From JAIPDZ01 sp034522175 (GTDB lineage Bacteria > Desulfobacterota > DSM-4660 > Desulfatiglandales > Desulfatiglandaceae), in assembly GCA_034522175.1 (NCBI GenBank), contig JAXHLQ010000001.1, positions 3,348,001-3,412,000 on the forward strand: 64,000 bases of DNA, read 5' to 3'. This document shows, in pieces, positions 1-9,166 of the stretch (positions are counted from its first letter, which is position 1; every line of letters begins with the position of its first letter). The notes under the pieces are model-generated. The model searched no databases, was not told the DNA's origin, and saw nothing but the letters and a program-made list of their open reading frames with translations. The position numbers were made by a program, and so were the translations under genes.

Positions 1-326
1 TCGATGGCGCCAATATACGTTTGGCTCATATCACAGCACGCCCACTTGATCTGGTCCTTCTGATAGTCACTAAGCTTTTCGGCAAAGAATTCATCAATGG
101 TCTCTCTGCCTTTTCCTTGACCAACCCACACCACGCAGGCTCGATCAAGGTCATAGACGACGGTAGCGTACTTATGCCCTTTGCAGTAGGAAATCTCATC
201 AATGCCTATAGATTTAAGGCCTCTGATTTTGTGTCCAGACCGAAGACGGGCGATGCTTCTGTGTAAGAGACCGGAAAGGGTGGATTGGGGAATGTGGAGT
301 AACCTGGCAGCCGCTTTTTGAGTCAT
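1..326 (-). mobile_element. ISL3-family transposase remnant (runs off the window edge)
   Basis: An uninterrupted reading frame on the minus strand runs from an ATG at 326 to the window edge (108 codons). It reads as a helix-turn-helix stretch (TQKAAARLLHIPQSTLSGLL), then IGIDEISYCKGHKYATVVYD and WVGQGKGRETIDEFF, which are hallmarks of the DDE domain of ISL3 transposases including the first catalytic Asp. The N-terminal zinc-finger part expected upstream is missing because the IS630 left end begins at about 333. The remnant is therefore 5'-truncated; whether the C-terminus is intact cannot be seen. Confidence 0.75.
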
Positions 327-332
327 CAACTG

Positions 333-358
333 TAGACCTCAAGATAATATTTTTGGGG
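333..358. repeat. IS630 left terminal inverted repeat
   Basis: Imperfect inverted copy of 1524-1549; both copies share the AATATTTT.GGGG core and carry TA at the outer edge. Confidence 0.65.
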
Positions 359-437
359 ATTGAATCATTTTTTGCGGGACATTTCACTCCAAAAAATGTA
401 TGAAGGTGATTAAAACTGCGCTTAAAGGGAGGCCCCA

Positions 438-1515
438 ATGCAAAAAAGATCAAAGTTAGACTGACGAACCAAAGCCGTAAAGAATGTCACCATATCCTTG
501 CACTCGCACAAAATTGCGGAGATCTCGCTACGGTTAAACGAATTTTGGCGATAGAGGCCGTAGCAGAGGGCATGCCGTACTCAAAGATTGCAGTAACTTT
601 GAGAGTAAGCACAGAATCCATTCGCTTATGGGTCAAAGCTGTGCTCCTCAATGGCGTGGGCGGTTTGAAATCCAAGAAGAAACCCGGAAGACCATCTAAC
701 TTGACCAAGACACAAAAAAAGAAACTGGATAAACTCATTACTGCCGGCCCGAAAAACGCAGGCTTCCCTGGCGCCTGCTGGCGTAGCCCCATGATACAGA
801 AACTGATTTATCAACGGTTCGGAGTCTATTATTCAGTACATTACATCGCTCAGCTACTCAAGAATATGGGATTTTCATATCAAAAGGCCAAATTCGTTTC
901 CGACCATAAAGACCCTGAGAAACGAAACATGTGGTTAAAAGAAACATGGCCCGAGATCCTAAAACTGGCTAAGGATAAGAATGCCTATATCCTATTCGGC
1001 GATGAAGCCTCTTTCCCTCAGTGGGGCTCTTTGACATACACCTGGGCTAAAAAGGGGCAACAGCCTGTCGTTAAGACCTCGGGTACTCGAAGGGGTTACA
1101 AGGTTTTTGGCTTAATTGACTACTTCTCTGGATGCTTCTTTTTCAAAGGACATGACAAAGGCAGATTGAATTCGCAGTCCTACCAATCGTTACTAACTGA
1201 AGTCCTATCAAAAACCAGAAAGCACATTATCCTGATTCAAGATGGGGCCAAATATCACACCAGCAAGGCCATGCAGCGATTCTTTGAAACCAAATCGCAT
1301 CGTTTGACCGTGTTCAATCTGCCTTCCTATTCTCCAGATTACAATCCTATCGAAAAACTGTGGAAGAAAATCAAGGAAAAGGAAATCCATCTCCACTACT
1401 TTCCAACATTCGACAGTCGGAAAACAAAGTGGAGGAAGCTCTTCTCCATTTTGATGACTTGAAAAATGAAGTGCTCTCTCTGTTTGGCTTTTACAAAAAT
1501 CAGCCCGAAATATAG
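438..1515 (+). pseudogene. IS630-family transposase, two frameshifts
   Basis: DDE transposase of the IS630/Tc1-mariner superfamily. An N-terminal helix-turn-helix (VSTESIRLWVK) and a GRP linker are followed by a DDE domain with FGDEASFPQWG (second catalytic residue region), LIQDGAKYHTS and PSYSPDYNPIEKLWK (DxxPIE region). The good ribosome binding site AGGGAGG at 427-433 precedes ATG 438, but that frame stops after eight codons. Adding one A to the A6 run at 442-447 would join it to the main frame (MQKKIKVRLTNQ...). Near 1422 a second one-base loss diverts the frame to a stop at 1460; restoring it gives the usual C-terminus ending at TAG 1513. Everything else is intact, so both lesions could be recent or consensus errors. 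Confidence 0.8.
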
Positions 1516-1523
1516 CAGCTAAA

Positions 1524-1549
1524 CCCCAAAATATTTTTCTTAAAAGCTA
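1524..1549. repeat. IS630 right terminal inverted repeat
   Basis: Inverted partner of 333-358. It overlaps codons at the 3' end of the minus-strand GlcD-like gene, including the stop codon at 1540-1542. Confidence 0.65.
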
Positions 1550-2928
1550 TATGCCTCCAGTCCCATTTTCCCCGGATTGAGGATGTTGTCCGGATCAAAC
1601 ATCTTCTTTACCGAACGCATGACCGACATGCTCACCTCATCGTGTTCCATCTTCATGTACGGGATTTTGGCCAGTCCGATGCCGTGCTCTCCGGTCAATG
1701 TGCCGCCCATTTCAATGACCTTTTCGAACAATTCCTTGGACGCCGCTTCGACACGTCTTACCTGGTCGGAATCGGTTCCATCAAAACAGACCACCGGATG
1801 AAGGTTCCCGTCCCCCGCGTGGCCGACCGTGGGGATTCTCAGCTGATAGGTCTCGGCCAGATCAGAAATGGCCCTGAGCATATCGGGCACCTTGGACATG
1901 GGGACCGCCAGGTCTTCGACGATCAGGTTGTTGTTGATGCGGGCCACCACACCATATGCGGATTTACGGGCCGCCCAAAGGGCGGCAGCCCCTTCCGCGG
2001 AATCGGCACGCTTTACGGTGGTGGCGTGGTTCTTTTCAAAGATCGCTGTAATTTTCTCCATCTGGAATTCGGTTTCTTCTTTGGTATACCCGTCGGTTTC
2101 GGCCACCAGCATGGCTTCCACTTCCGGGAGCTCAAGGTCGGTATTTTCATTGATGACCACCAGCGTCTGCCGGTCCACCACTTCGAGGGCACTTGGAATA
2201 ATGCCGGAATACATGATCTCGCTGATGGCGCGTCCGGCATCTTCAAGGGTTTCAAAGGTGGCCATGGCCGTGGTATCCAAGGGTGGCTTCGGATTGATCT
2301 TGAAGGTGATATCGGTAATAATCCCGAGGGTCCCCTCGGAGCCCACAAAGAGTCGGGTTAAATCGTAGCCGGAGACACTCTTCATGCATTTAGAGCCGGT
2401 GTGCAATACACGCCCATCCGCGAGCACCACCTCCAGGGCCAGTACATAGTCTTTGGTCGTACCGTACTTGGCGCCTTTGATGCCGCCGGCATTGGTGGCC
2501 ACATTCCCCCCGAGCGTACAGACCGAGCCACTGGCGGGATCCGGAGGAAAAAAGAACCCGTAGGGTGTGAGCGCACGGTCCAGATCCGCATAGACGACCC
2601 CTGGCTGAACCACCGCCAACCGGTCCTCAATGTTGATATCAATGATCTGGTCCATGCGGCCCAGGTCGAGAATGACACCACCCTGTTCCGGTACGGCCAG
2701 TCCGGCCAGAGATGTCCCGGCCCCCCGGGGGACAACCGCGAACCTCTCCCGGCTGGCCAGTTTCATGATGGCCGATACCTGCTCCGTGGTGCCCGGCCAC
2801 ACGGCTGCGTCCGGTCTGTGGCTGTGCTCAGATGCATCTTTGGCATAGGCGATGAGATCGATCAGGGAGTCGGTGAAGTTATCCGCACCTACGATCTTTT
2901 TCAAAGATTCTTTGATTTCTGCGTCCAT
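1540..2928 (-). CDS. FAD-linked oxidase, GlcD/D-lactate dehydrogenase family
   Basis: A 462-residue flavoprotein of the glycolate oxidase GlcD / D-2-hydroxyacid dehydrogenase family, expected to oxidise a 2-hydroxy acid to a 2-keto acid. The N-terminal FAD-binding domain contains VPRGAGTSLAGLAVP and GGNVATNAGG; the C-terminal FAD-oxidase domain has GHAGDGNLHP and TGEHGIGLAK, including the conserved His residues. I chose ATG 2928, preceded by GGAG, rather than the longer frame at 2988, which starts inside a terminator hairpin. The last two codons and stop lie in the IS630 terminal repeat, so the natural C-terminus was altered by a residue or a few. It follows the HMGL-like gene and importer on the same strand but is separated by a terminator. 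No iron-sulfur partner (GlcF) is adjacent and its substrate is not evident. Confidence 0.88.
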   Translation of the reverse strand: MDAEIKESLKKIVGADNFTDSLIDLIAYAKDASEHSHRPDAAVWPGTTEQVSAIMKLASRERFAVVPRGAGTSLAGLAVPEQGGVILDLGRMDQIIDINIEDRLAVVQPGVVYADLDRALTPYGFFFPPDPASGSVCTLGGNVATNAGGIKGAKYGTTKDYVLALEVVLADGRVLHTGSKCMKSVSGYDLTRLFVGSEGTLGIITDITFKINPKPPLDTTAMATFETLEDAGRAISEIMYSGIIPSALEVVDRQTLVVINENTDLELPEVEAMLVAETDGYTKEETEFQMEKITAIFEKNHATTVKRADSAEGAAALWAARKSAYGVVARINNNLIVEDLAVPMSKVPDMLRAISDLAETYQLRIPTVGHAGDGNLHPVVCFDGTDSDQVRRVEAASKELFEKVIEMGGTLTGEHGIGLAKIPYMKMEHDEVSMSVMRSVKKMFDPDNILNPGKMGLEAYSF

Positions 2929-2978
2929 GACTGACTCCAATATTTTTCGGGTCCGTGAACGTGTTTCCGTACAGGTCA

Positions 2979-3021
2979 TAAAAAACACGAGGAACCGAAA
3001 CCGCCTGGATCCCTCGTGTGC
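2979..3021 (-). terminator. Rho-independent terminator after the HMGL-like gene
   Basis: On the minus strand the arm ACACGAGGGATCC and the arm GGTTCCTCGTGT form a stem of about 12 bp followed by TTTTTTATG. It lies between the HMGL-like gene (ends 3061) and the GlcD-like gene (starts 2928), so glcD probably needs read-through or its own promoter. Confidence 0.75.
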
Positions 3022-3060
3022 GTTTTATCTCTGGAAAGATCGTCTTTTCTTCAGGTACTT

Positions 3061-4293
3061 TTAGCCGATCAGTTCTCCTCGCACGCGCTCGGCAATTTGC
3101 ATGAACTCGCTTTCGGTGAGAACGCGCTTCAGATCGTGGGATTTCAACTTTACGGTTGCCAGTACCTCGAGGGCTTCGTCTTCCTTCAGTTCCAGACCTA
3201 GTTTATCACACCAGACCCAGACATTGTCCAGTCCGCTTTTTTTCCCCATGAGAATATTGGGAGTATCGCGACCCACAAAGGCCGGGTTGACGGGATAAAG
3301 AGTGGTGGGTTGATCTGCATAGGCATTTCGAAACCAGCCGGTGACAATACCGGATTCGATGTTGTAGGTCCCGTCGCCGACGAACGCCCTGCATGAGGGC
3401 ACTTCGGTGCCGGAGAGTTCCCGGACCAGCTGGGACAATTCATTCATCTTTGAGAAATCGATCCCCACATCGATGCCGTACATGGTCAAAAGCGCCAGAA
3501 CCGTTTCTTCCATGGGGGTGTTCCCAGCCCGTTCGCCAATGCCCAGCACCGTGGAATGGATCACTTCGGCCCCGGCCATGAGGGCATTGATGGTGTTGGC
3601 CACACCGAGACCGAAATCCGAATGGAAATGGACCTCCAGGGGCTTGGATACCCGCTCCTTTACCCTCTTCGTGAAATACGTTGCCGCCTGGGGATTGAGG
3701 GCCCCGAAGGTGTCCACCAGGGTAAAGGCATCCATGTGTCCCTCGGCGGCCACTTTATCCACCAGATTGAGGAGAAAATCGATGTCCGAGCGGGTGGCGT
3801 CTATGGTAAAAAAGACGGTATAAAGGCCTTTTTCCTTGGCAAATGCCGTGGCCTTCACCGATAGATCGATGGCCTTCTCCATGGGCCATTTATAGCCTTT
3901 TTCAATCAGGTGTTGGCTGGACGGGATTTCGATGACGATACCGTCGACCCCGCAATCGGCGGCCAGCTGCACATCCTGCACCATGCACCTGCAAAAGCAG
4001 AAAATATCAGACGGCAAATCCCTCTTCACGATTTCGCGAATCGCTTCCTCATCCCGGGGCGATACGGCGGGCATGCCGGCTTCGATGCGGTGGATACCCA
4101 CCTCCGACAGCTTTTCGGCAATCCGGATCTTGTCGTCCTTGGTGAAGATAACGCCGGCCTGTTGTTCTCCGTCTCGTAAGGTGACATCGTGGATCTTTAC
4201 CTTTTCGGGAATAATAAAGTCTTTTTTCACTTCGTCGAGGTAATTCCAGGGACTCACGAACCAGTTTTCTGATTTCCACGGTGAATTATTCAA
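3061..4293 (-). CDS. HMGL-family (isopropylmalate/homocitrate synthase-like) enzyme
   Basis: A 411-residue DRE-TIM metallolyase. The strand-1 motif DVTLRDGEQQAG supplies the catalytic Arg and metal-binding Asp, and EVHFHSDFGLG supplies the metal-binding HxH pair; GERAGNTPMEE is also typical. The family condenses acetyl-CoA with 2-keto acids or cleaves such adducts. The protein lacks the C-terminal LeuA regulatory domain, so leucine synthesis is unlikely. A TTG at 4293 preceded by GGGAGGAG fits better as the start than the TTG at 4308, which would place the ribosome binding site inside the gene. It lies 17 bp after the second permease and looks like the last gene of the importer operon, suggesting a catabolic role on the imported compound or its product. 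The exact substrate is not deducible. Confidence 0.8.
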   Translation of the reverse strand: MNNSPWKSENWFVSPWNYLDEVKKDFIIPEKVKIHDVTLRDGEQQAGVIFTKDDKIRIAEKLSEVGIHRIEAGMPAVSPRDEEAIREIVKRDLPSDIFCFCRCMVQDVQLAADCGVDGIVIEIPSSQHLIEKGYKWPMEKAIDLSVKATAFAKEKGLYTVFFTIDATRSDIDFLLNLVDKVAAEGHMDAFTLVDTFGALNPQAATYFTKRVKERVSKPLEVHFHSDFGLGVANTINALMAGAEVIHSTVLGIGERAGNTPMEETVLALLTMYGIDVGIDFSKMNELSQLVRELSGTEVPSCRAFVGDGTYNIESGIVTGWFRNAYADQPTTLYPVNPAFVGRDTPNILMGKKSGLDNVWVWCDKLGLELKEDEALEVLATVKLKSHDLKRVLTESEFMQIAERVRGELIG

Positions 4294-4310
4294 GTTTTCT
4301 CCTCCCAAAT

Positions 4311-5318
4311 TTAGTATGTGTGCACACGCATTTCTGAAAGTGCCTTTTTCGCGTAATAATTGAAGGCGATTGTCGCCAGCAAAACGATTCCCGGAACAAC
4401 TCTTCGGATTTCAGGACTCACGCCCAGAATAAAGGAGGCGTTATTCAGACTTTCCACAAAAATAACGCCGAAAAAGGTTCCCAGAACGATATTTTTACCC
4501 TGAAAGATAACCGTACCCATCATGGCCGCAGCAAAGGCAGGGACCATGAACCGGTTTCCGATATCGACGGCCGCTGCGCCTGCACTGGCAGCCTGCAAAA
4601 TGCCACTCAGCGGACTCAGCAGCCCGCAGATGATAAACGAAAGGAGGGTTATCATTCGGATGTTTACGCCCGAAAGTCTGGCGGCTTCAATGTTGCCACC
4701 CACCAGGGTGATTTGTCGTCCCCATCGCGTCTTTTCCATAAACAGGTAACAGAGAATGAAAACGCCCGCCATAAAATAAACCGGCATTCGAATATTCAAA
4801 AGGGTTCCTCTCCCGAGATACTCAAAATCCTGGGGCAAAATCTGCATGGATTGACCCCCTGATAGCCAATATAAAAAGCCGCTCAGGATGAATAGTGTTC
4901 CGAGGGTCGCGATAAAGGAATTGATATATAAACGAGTGACCAGCAACCCATTGAAGGCACCGATAACCAAACCGACTGAAACCCCGGCTAAAATACCCAG
5001 CCATACCGAATAGCCGATCTCGATCATGAGAAAGGTGGACAGCATGGCCCCATAGCCGGCAATATTGGGAAAAGACAGATCTATCCCGCCGGCCGCGATG
5101 ACGATGCTCAGCCCGAAGGAGACAAAGGAGACCAGGCTTGCGGTTAGCAGGATATCCGCCAGATTGGCCGGGCTTAGAAAAACCGGCCTGTAAATGGCAA
5201 TGGCCACGTATATGAAAAAGAAAAATATAAAGACCGCATATCTGATGAGAAAGGAAGCAACGGCGTCTCTCCTGTTGAGTGCATGTATGTGTTTCGTATC
5301 AGAACTGTACTTGCTCAA
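4311..5318 (-). CDS. ABC transporter permease, ribose/RbsC type
   Basis: A 335-residue integral membrane protein of the BPD_transp_2 (RbsC/MglC) family. About eight to ten hydrophobic segments are visible, starting with AVFIFFFFIYVAIAIY, and the conserved IAAGGIDLSF segment lies near residues 70-80. It should pair with the neighbouring permease to form the membrane channel for a carbohydrate-class ligand. It overlaps the end of the upstream permease by about 20 bp, indicating translational coupling. Two distinct permeases imply a heterodimeric channel. Confidence 0.9.
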   Translation of the reverse strand: MSKYSSDTKHIHALNRRDAVASFLIRYAVFIFFFFIYVAIAIYRPVFLSPANLADILLTASLVSFVSFGLSIVIAAGGIDLSFPNIAGYGAMLSTFLMIEIGYSVWLGILAGVSVGLVIGAFNGLLVTRLYINSFIATLGTLFILSGFLYWLSGGQSMQILPQDFEYLGRGTLLNIRMPVYFMAGVFILCYLFMEKTRWGRQITLVGGNIEAARLSGVNIRMITLLSFIICGLLSPLSGILQAASAGAAAVDIGNRFMVPAFAAAMMGTVIFQGKNIVLGTFFGVIFVESLNNASFILGVSPEIRRVVPGIVLLATIAFNYYAKKALSEMRVHTY

Positions 5319-6267
5319 TTTCTCCCCTCTTGACTGTGGTTATGGCAACTGCAAGGATCAGAAAAAGCCCCTGTACAAGTGGAATATAGTAGAACTTGAC
5401 GGCATTGAGGGTCAGCCCGTTAATGATGGTATAAAAGAACAGCGCGCCCAGGAGGGTTCCAGGGAAATTATACTTGCCTGCTTTGAAGGCCGCTGAACCC
5501 AGAAAAACAGCCCCCAGGGCATAGACCAGAAGGAATCGCCCGGAATACACCATGGATCCGCCGATTCTCAGCGTTTCAATCAAACCGGTGAGCCCAAAGA
5601 TAAGTCCCGCGGCAACAAAGGTGCCTCCCTTGATCAGCTTGGCCTTCAGGCCCACTTCTTTTACGGCTTCGATGTTTTCACCCAATGCCAAAATGTATTG
5701 CCCTGTTCTGGTTCGGGTCTGAAAAAGCCAACACAGTAAAAAGAGGCCCAGCATGACGATGATAGGAATGGGGAGCGGACCCAGGTGGCCCTGGACGATT
5801 TGCAGGATGCTCTCGTCGTATTTATAGATCCAGTGGGTCACTCCATGGCCGATATAGCGTTCCAGGCCCATGTAAATGAACCACGCAGCCAATGTGACCA
5901 TGAAAGAGGACATCCCCAAGCCCACGACGAGTATTGCGATGCATAGCCCCGATACGACGCCAATAGCGAGACAGACAAGCACCACCCAAATCGGTGAGTA
6001 TCCTGCCATGATCATCTTGAGCATCACCGCCCCAATCAGCCCCGTCAACCCGGCATAGGAGAGATCAATCTCTCCCATCATCATGATCAGGGTCAGTCCG
6101 AATGCGCATACCCCTAAGGAGGTGGTCTGAACCAGAATATTCTGAATATTGCCCCAACTGAGAAAATGCCCTGACCAGAAGGAAAATACGATGATTGCCA
6201 CGATGAATGCGAAGAGCAGGCCATAATTTGCGATGAATTTGTTCCAGTTATTTGTTTTTTGATTCAT
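5299..6267 (-). CDS. ABC transporter permease, ribose/RbsC type
   Basis: A 322-residue polytopic membrane protein of the same BPD_transp_2 family as its neighbour, with the diagnostic MMGEIDLSYAG segment at about residues 63-75 and LALGENIEAVKEVGLK in the cytoplasmic coupling loop. It overlaps the ATPase gene upstream by 20 bp and the next permease downstream, so all three are likely made from one message. This protein and the following permease are only moderately alike, as in importers with two different channel subunits. Confidence 0.9.
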   Translation of the reverse strand: MNQKTNNWNKFIANYGLLFAFIVAIIVFSFWSGHFLSWGNIQNILVQTTSLGVCAFGLTLIMMMGEIDLSYAGLTGLIGAVMLKMIMAGYSPIWVVLVCLAIGVVSGLCIAILVVGLGMSSFMVTLAAWFIYMGLERYIGHGVTHWIYKYDESILQIVQGHLGPLPIPIIVMLGLFLLCWLFQTRTRTGQYILALGENIEAVKEVGLKAKLIKGGTFVAAGLIFGLTGLIETLRIGGSMVYSGRFLLVYALGAVFLGSAAFKAGKYNFPGTLLGALFFYTIINGLTLNAVKFYYIPLVQGLFLILAVAITTVKRGEIEQVQF

Positions 6268-7786
6268 TGTCTTTTCCGCCCATTACGTAATATAGCAATT
6301 CATCCTTGGACACCTCTTTATTCACCAATTCCTTGACCAATTGACCTCTGAACATGACCAAGATTCTGTCGCAAAGGGCCAGGACCTCATCCAATTCGTT
6401 GGATATAAAGATCACGCCAGCGCCGTTTGTGGCAAGATCCACAATCATTTTATAAATGTCGTGTTTCCCCCCTACGTCAATTCCTTTGGTGGGTTCATCG
6501 AATATATAGATGCTTGATTCGCTCAGGAGCCATTTTCCAATGACCACCTTCTGTTGCGTTCCACCGCTCAGGAGCCGGGCTTCCTGTTCAAGACTGGGGG
6601 TGGCCATCTTGAAATCCTTGATGGACTTTTTTACCGCCTCCTTTTCCTCGCGTTGTTTGATCCAAAATCCACCGGCACAGAATTTCTTCTTGAGAGCGGC
6701 GAGGGTCATGTTCTTTCGTATGGATTCGGTTATGACCAGACCCTGCTGTCTTCGCTCTTCAGGAACCAGTGCGATGCCTGCATTGATGGCCCCCCGAGGA
6801 TTTCTAATCCGTAGCTTCTCGCCTTTTAGCCTGATGGTACCCGATCGCTTACGGTCCGCTCCAAAGATAGCCCTCGCCACCTCGCTTTTCCCCGCACCAA
6901 TGCTCCCCACAATGCCGAGAATTTCTCCAAACCGAAGATCAAATGAAATGGCCTCTGCCTTCAGCATCGGATGTAGATCTCTGACCGAAAGAAGCACTTC
7001 ACCGATAGAGGCTTCTTCCTTGGGCACCTGCTTTTTGAGTTCCCTTCCTACCATATGTTTGACCAACTCGGCCTGGGTAAGCTCCTCTACAGCTGCGGTC
7101 AGGATCTTTTTCCCATCCCGCAAGACCGTAATTCGATCGCAGATTCGATATATTTCTTCTAAACGGTGGGAGATATAGATGATGGTAATCCCGCTTTGTT
7201 TACACCTATCCAGAAAATCGAAAAGGGCCTCTGTGGATTTTTGGTCCAGACGGGCGGTGGGTTCATCTAAGATCAGGAATTTTGGCTGTGCCACCAAGGC
7301 TCTTGCCACGGTAACCAACTGCTGCTGCGAAATGCTGAGGTCTTGAACCCTGGCGTCGATATCGATATCGGAAGATATTTCCTGTAGGAAAGGTGCGGCC
7401 TTTTGCTTCAATTCCTTTCGATCAATAAATCCTAGTCTATTGACAGGTTCCACGCCCATACAGATATTGTGGGCCACTGTAAATATGGGCACCAGATTCA
7501 GGTCTTGATGAATCAGACTGAGGCCCAACTCCCTAATCTGACGGATATCCATATCTTTGGCATTTTTTCCATCGATATAAAGCCTGCCGGTATCCTCGCT
7601 GTATTCCCTATAGAGAATTTTCATCAGGGTGGATTTTCCAGCGCCGTTTTCACCGACCAAGGCATGGCTTTCGCCCCTTCTGACCTCAAAGTCCACATTA
7701 TCCAAGGCGACCACACCCGGAAAATATTTTGAAATGAGGCTTGCCTTAATAACGACATCCACATTATCGTTTTGTGCAGTACCCAT
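6248..7786 (-). CDS. ABC transporter ATPase with two ABC domains, RbsA/MglA type
   Basis: About 512 residues with two nucleotide-binding domains, as in RbsA and MglA. The first has Walker A GENGAGKST (about residues 45-53), signature LSISQQQLVTVARAL and Walker B FLILDEPTARLD. The second has a modified P-loop GSIGAGKSE, signature LSGGTQQKVVIGKWL and IYIFDEPTKGIDVGG. The Glu where the second P-loop usually has Ser/Thr is commonly seen in this class, where one site is degenerate. ATG 7786 is preceded by AAGGAAG and is preferred over an upstream extension of 21 residues that matches nothing in the family. It powers import together with the two downstream permeases. Confidence 0.92.
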   Translation of the reverse strand: MGTAQNDNVDVVIKASLISKYFPGVVALDNVDFEVRRGESHALVGENGAGKSTLMKILYREYSEDTGRLYIDGKNAKDMDIRQIRELGLSLIHQDLNLVPIFTVAHNICMGVEPVNRLGFIDRKELKQKAAPFLQEISSDIDIDARVQDLSISQQQLVTVARALVAQPKFLILDEPTARLDQKSTEALFDFLDRCKQSGITIIYISHRLEEIYRICDRITVLRDGKKILTAAVEELTQAELVKHMVGRELKKQVPKEEASIGEVLLSVRDLHPMLKAEAISFDLRFGEILGIVGSIGAGKSEVARAIFGADRKRSGTIRLKGEKLRIRNPRGAINAGIALVPEERRQQGLVITESIRKNMTLAALKKKFCAGGFWIKQREEKEAVKKSIKDFKMATPSLEQEARLLSGGTQQKVVIGKWLLSESSIYIFDEPTKGIDVGGKHDIYKMIVDLATNGAGVIFISNELDEVLALCDRILVMFRGQLVKELVNKEVSKDELLYYVMGGKDNESKNK

Positions 7787-7826
7787 TTGCTTCCTTAAAA
7801 GCCCTATGAACAGGGGTTGTTGGGGC

Positions 7827-7862
7827 ATCCCCGACAGTCTTTGTGCCACGGCTGCCGGGGAT
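7827..7862 (-). other. Intercistronic hairpin between binding-protein and ATPase genes
   Basis: ATCCCCGGCAG and CTGTCGGGGAT pair over 11 bp with one G-U, loop about 14 nt, with no following T run. The position just after the binding-protein stop suggests an mRNA-stabilising or attenuating stem that favours excess binding protein; that role is inference. Confidence 0.5.
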
Positions 7863-7900
7863 GTGCTTCTGGTCTACTTTTACTTCAACTTGGATGTTGC

Positions 7901-8929
7901 CTACCAGGGTCTCTTTTTCCCCTTGTGAAAGAAGTCCCATGCCTCATCCAGCTCCATGAGCACCTTGTGCTTGAAAGATTTACTGGCGCCCGTATTGGCA
8001 ATCAGGTGGGAGGGTACCAAATGCAGGGTAGGCAGGTTAGACTTAGCCTCTTGAACGGTCTTGAATGCCATCGCCTTTTCAAGCATTTCCGCTGCATATT
8101 CTCCCTGGGCTTTGGGGACCAGGCCCAAAAGGGCGGTTCTGGGGGCATCCGGTTTGGCCATTTCAGCGAGGACCGGGCGATCAGCATCCGTACAGATGAC
8201 GGCCACCTGTTTCTCCTTTTTCATGTCTTTAATGGCCTTGATGGCGCCAACCGCAGGCTGACCCCAGGTGCAGACCACCCCTTTTAGATCCGGATGGGAA
8301 CGCAGAGTCGCCTTAACGATGTCATAGGAATTGTTAATGGCATCGGCCGTGTCAACTTCATAAACATCTGCAATTCTTTTAATTTTCGGGAAATTTTTTA
8401 GGACGAGCTCTGCGGAATCTCTTCGAACCACCAAAGAGTGCCAACCGGCTGCATCCAGGATGATATACTTGCCTTCTCCGTGCATCTGGTTGACCATCCA
8501 GACACCCATATTGACATTTCCTTCCCAACTGTCCGACATGACCGTACAAACGGCGCCCGGCAGAAACATCTGCTGTCCGATAAGTGGAATATTGGCCTCC
8601 CACGCCTTCTTGGAAACATCGACGAATGCACCACCCTCTCCACCTTTGATGATAATGCCGTCCACCTTCATCTGAATGAAGTTCTCCACATCCGCTTTTT
8701 GCTGATTGGTGGCGCCCTGGGCATTGGTGGAGATGACCTTGTAGTCCCTGGACTCGAAATAATCGACAATGGCCTTATTGGCAAGATAGTTCCAGTCGTT
8801 TCCGAGCCATTGGTTGGCCACACCTACGACTTTTTGCTTAGCAAGAACGGGGGGGGTGAGAAACAGACAAAAGGTGAGAAGCGTCAGTAAACAAAGGATT
8901 GGAAGCGTTTTTAATCCGATTTTTCCCAT
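7901..8929 (-). CDS. Periplasmic substrate-binding protein, ribose-binding-like
   Basis: A 342-residue secreted protein. A signal peptide of about 30 residues (hydrophobic LPILCLLTLLTFCLFL, then PPVLA before KQKVVG) precedes a Peripla_BP_4 fold with alternating beta/alpha segments (VDGIIIKGGEGGAFVDVSKK, IPLIGQQ, CTWGQPAVGAIKAIKDM). No lipobox Cys, so it should be a soluble periplasmic protein. It is the first gene of the importer operon, facing the FadR-type regulator. Aromatic residues are abundant near the start of the mature protein (NQWLGNDWNYLA), which could stack against a ring; the ligand is not predictable from the sequence alone. Confidence 0.9.
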   Translation of the reverse strand: MGKIGLKTLPILCLLTLLTFCLFLTPPVLAKQKVVGVANQWLGNDWNYLANKAIVDYFESRDYKVISTNAQGATNQQKADVENFIQMKVDGIIIKGGEGGAFVDVSKKAWEANIPLIGQQMFLPGAVCTVMSDSWEGNVNMGVWMVNQMHGEGKYIILDAAGWHSLVVRRDSAELVLKNFPKIKRIADVYEVDTADAINNSYDIVKATLRSHPDLKGVVCTWGQPAVGAIKAIKDMKKEKQVAVICTDADRPVLAEMAKPDAPRTALLGLVPKAQGEYAAEMLEKAMAFKTVQEAKSNLPTLHLVPSHLIANTGASKSFKHKVLMELDEAWDFFHKGKKRPW

Positions 8930-9147
8930 GATAATACCTCCGATGTTGTTAAGGGTGAAATTGTTTATCCTGACCTAACAATATCCGAAATGACGCGTTT
9001 GAAAACAACACCTCCTTTCTTCTTGGGAATGATAGCGTTGAGATCAGCACTACCCCCCATCTGATTGGCATATGTAGAAACAGTAATTGCCGCTTTCATT
9101 TTTTTGGGGAAGGCGCATTTTTAGAAAAACAGTTATGAAGGGTTAAA

Positions 9148-9164
9148 GGTCTAATCAATAGACC
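9148..9164. promoter_or_regulatory. Inverted repeat, candidate regulator operator 1
   Basis: GGTCTAATCAATAGACC is a near-perfect inverted repeat (GGTCT / AGACC arms). It directly follows the candidate -10 of the importer promoter on the minus strand. It shares GGTCnnnnCAATAGA with the element at 9325. Confidence 0.5.
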
Positions 9165-9166
9165 AG

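Larger units (their letters stand above)
333..1549 (+). mobile_element. IS630-family insertion sequence
   Basis: The element is bounded by TA dinucleotides at 333-334 and 1548-1549, as expected for IS630/Tc1 TA targeting. Imperfect terminal inverted repeats of about 26 bp lie just inside (333-358 and 1524-1549), sharing the core AAGA..AATATTTT.GGGG in opposite orientation. It contains one transposase gene. Its left end truncates the ISL3 remnant and its right end overlaps the last codons of the GlcD-like gene. Base composition is AT-richer than the neighbouring genes. Confidence 0.75.
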
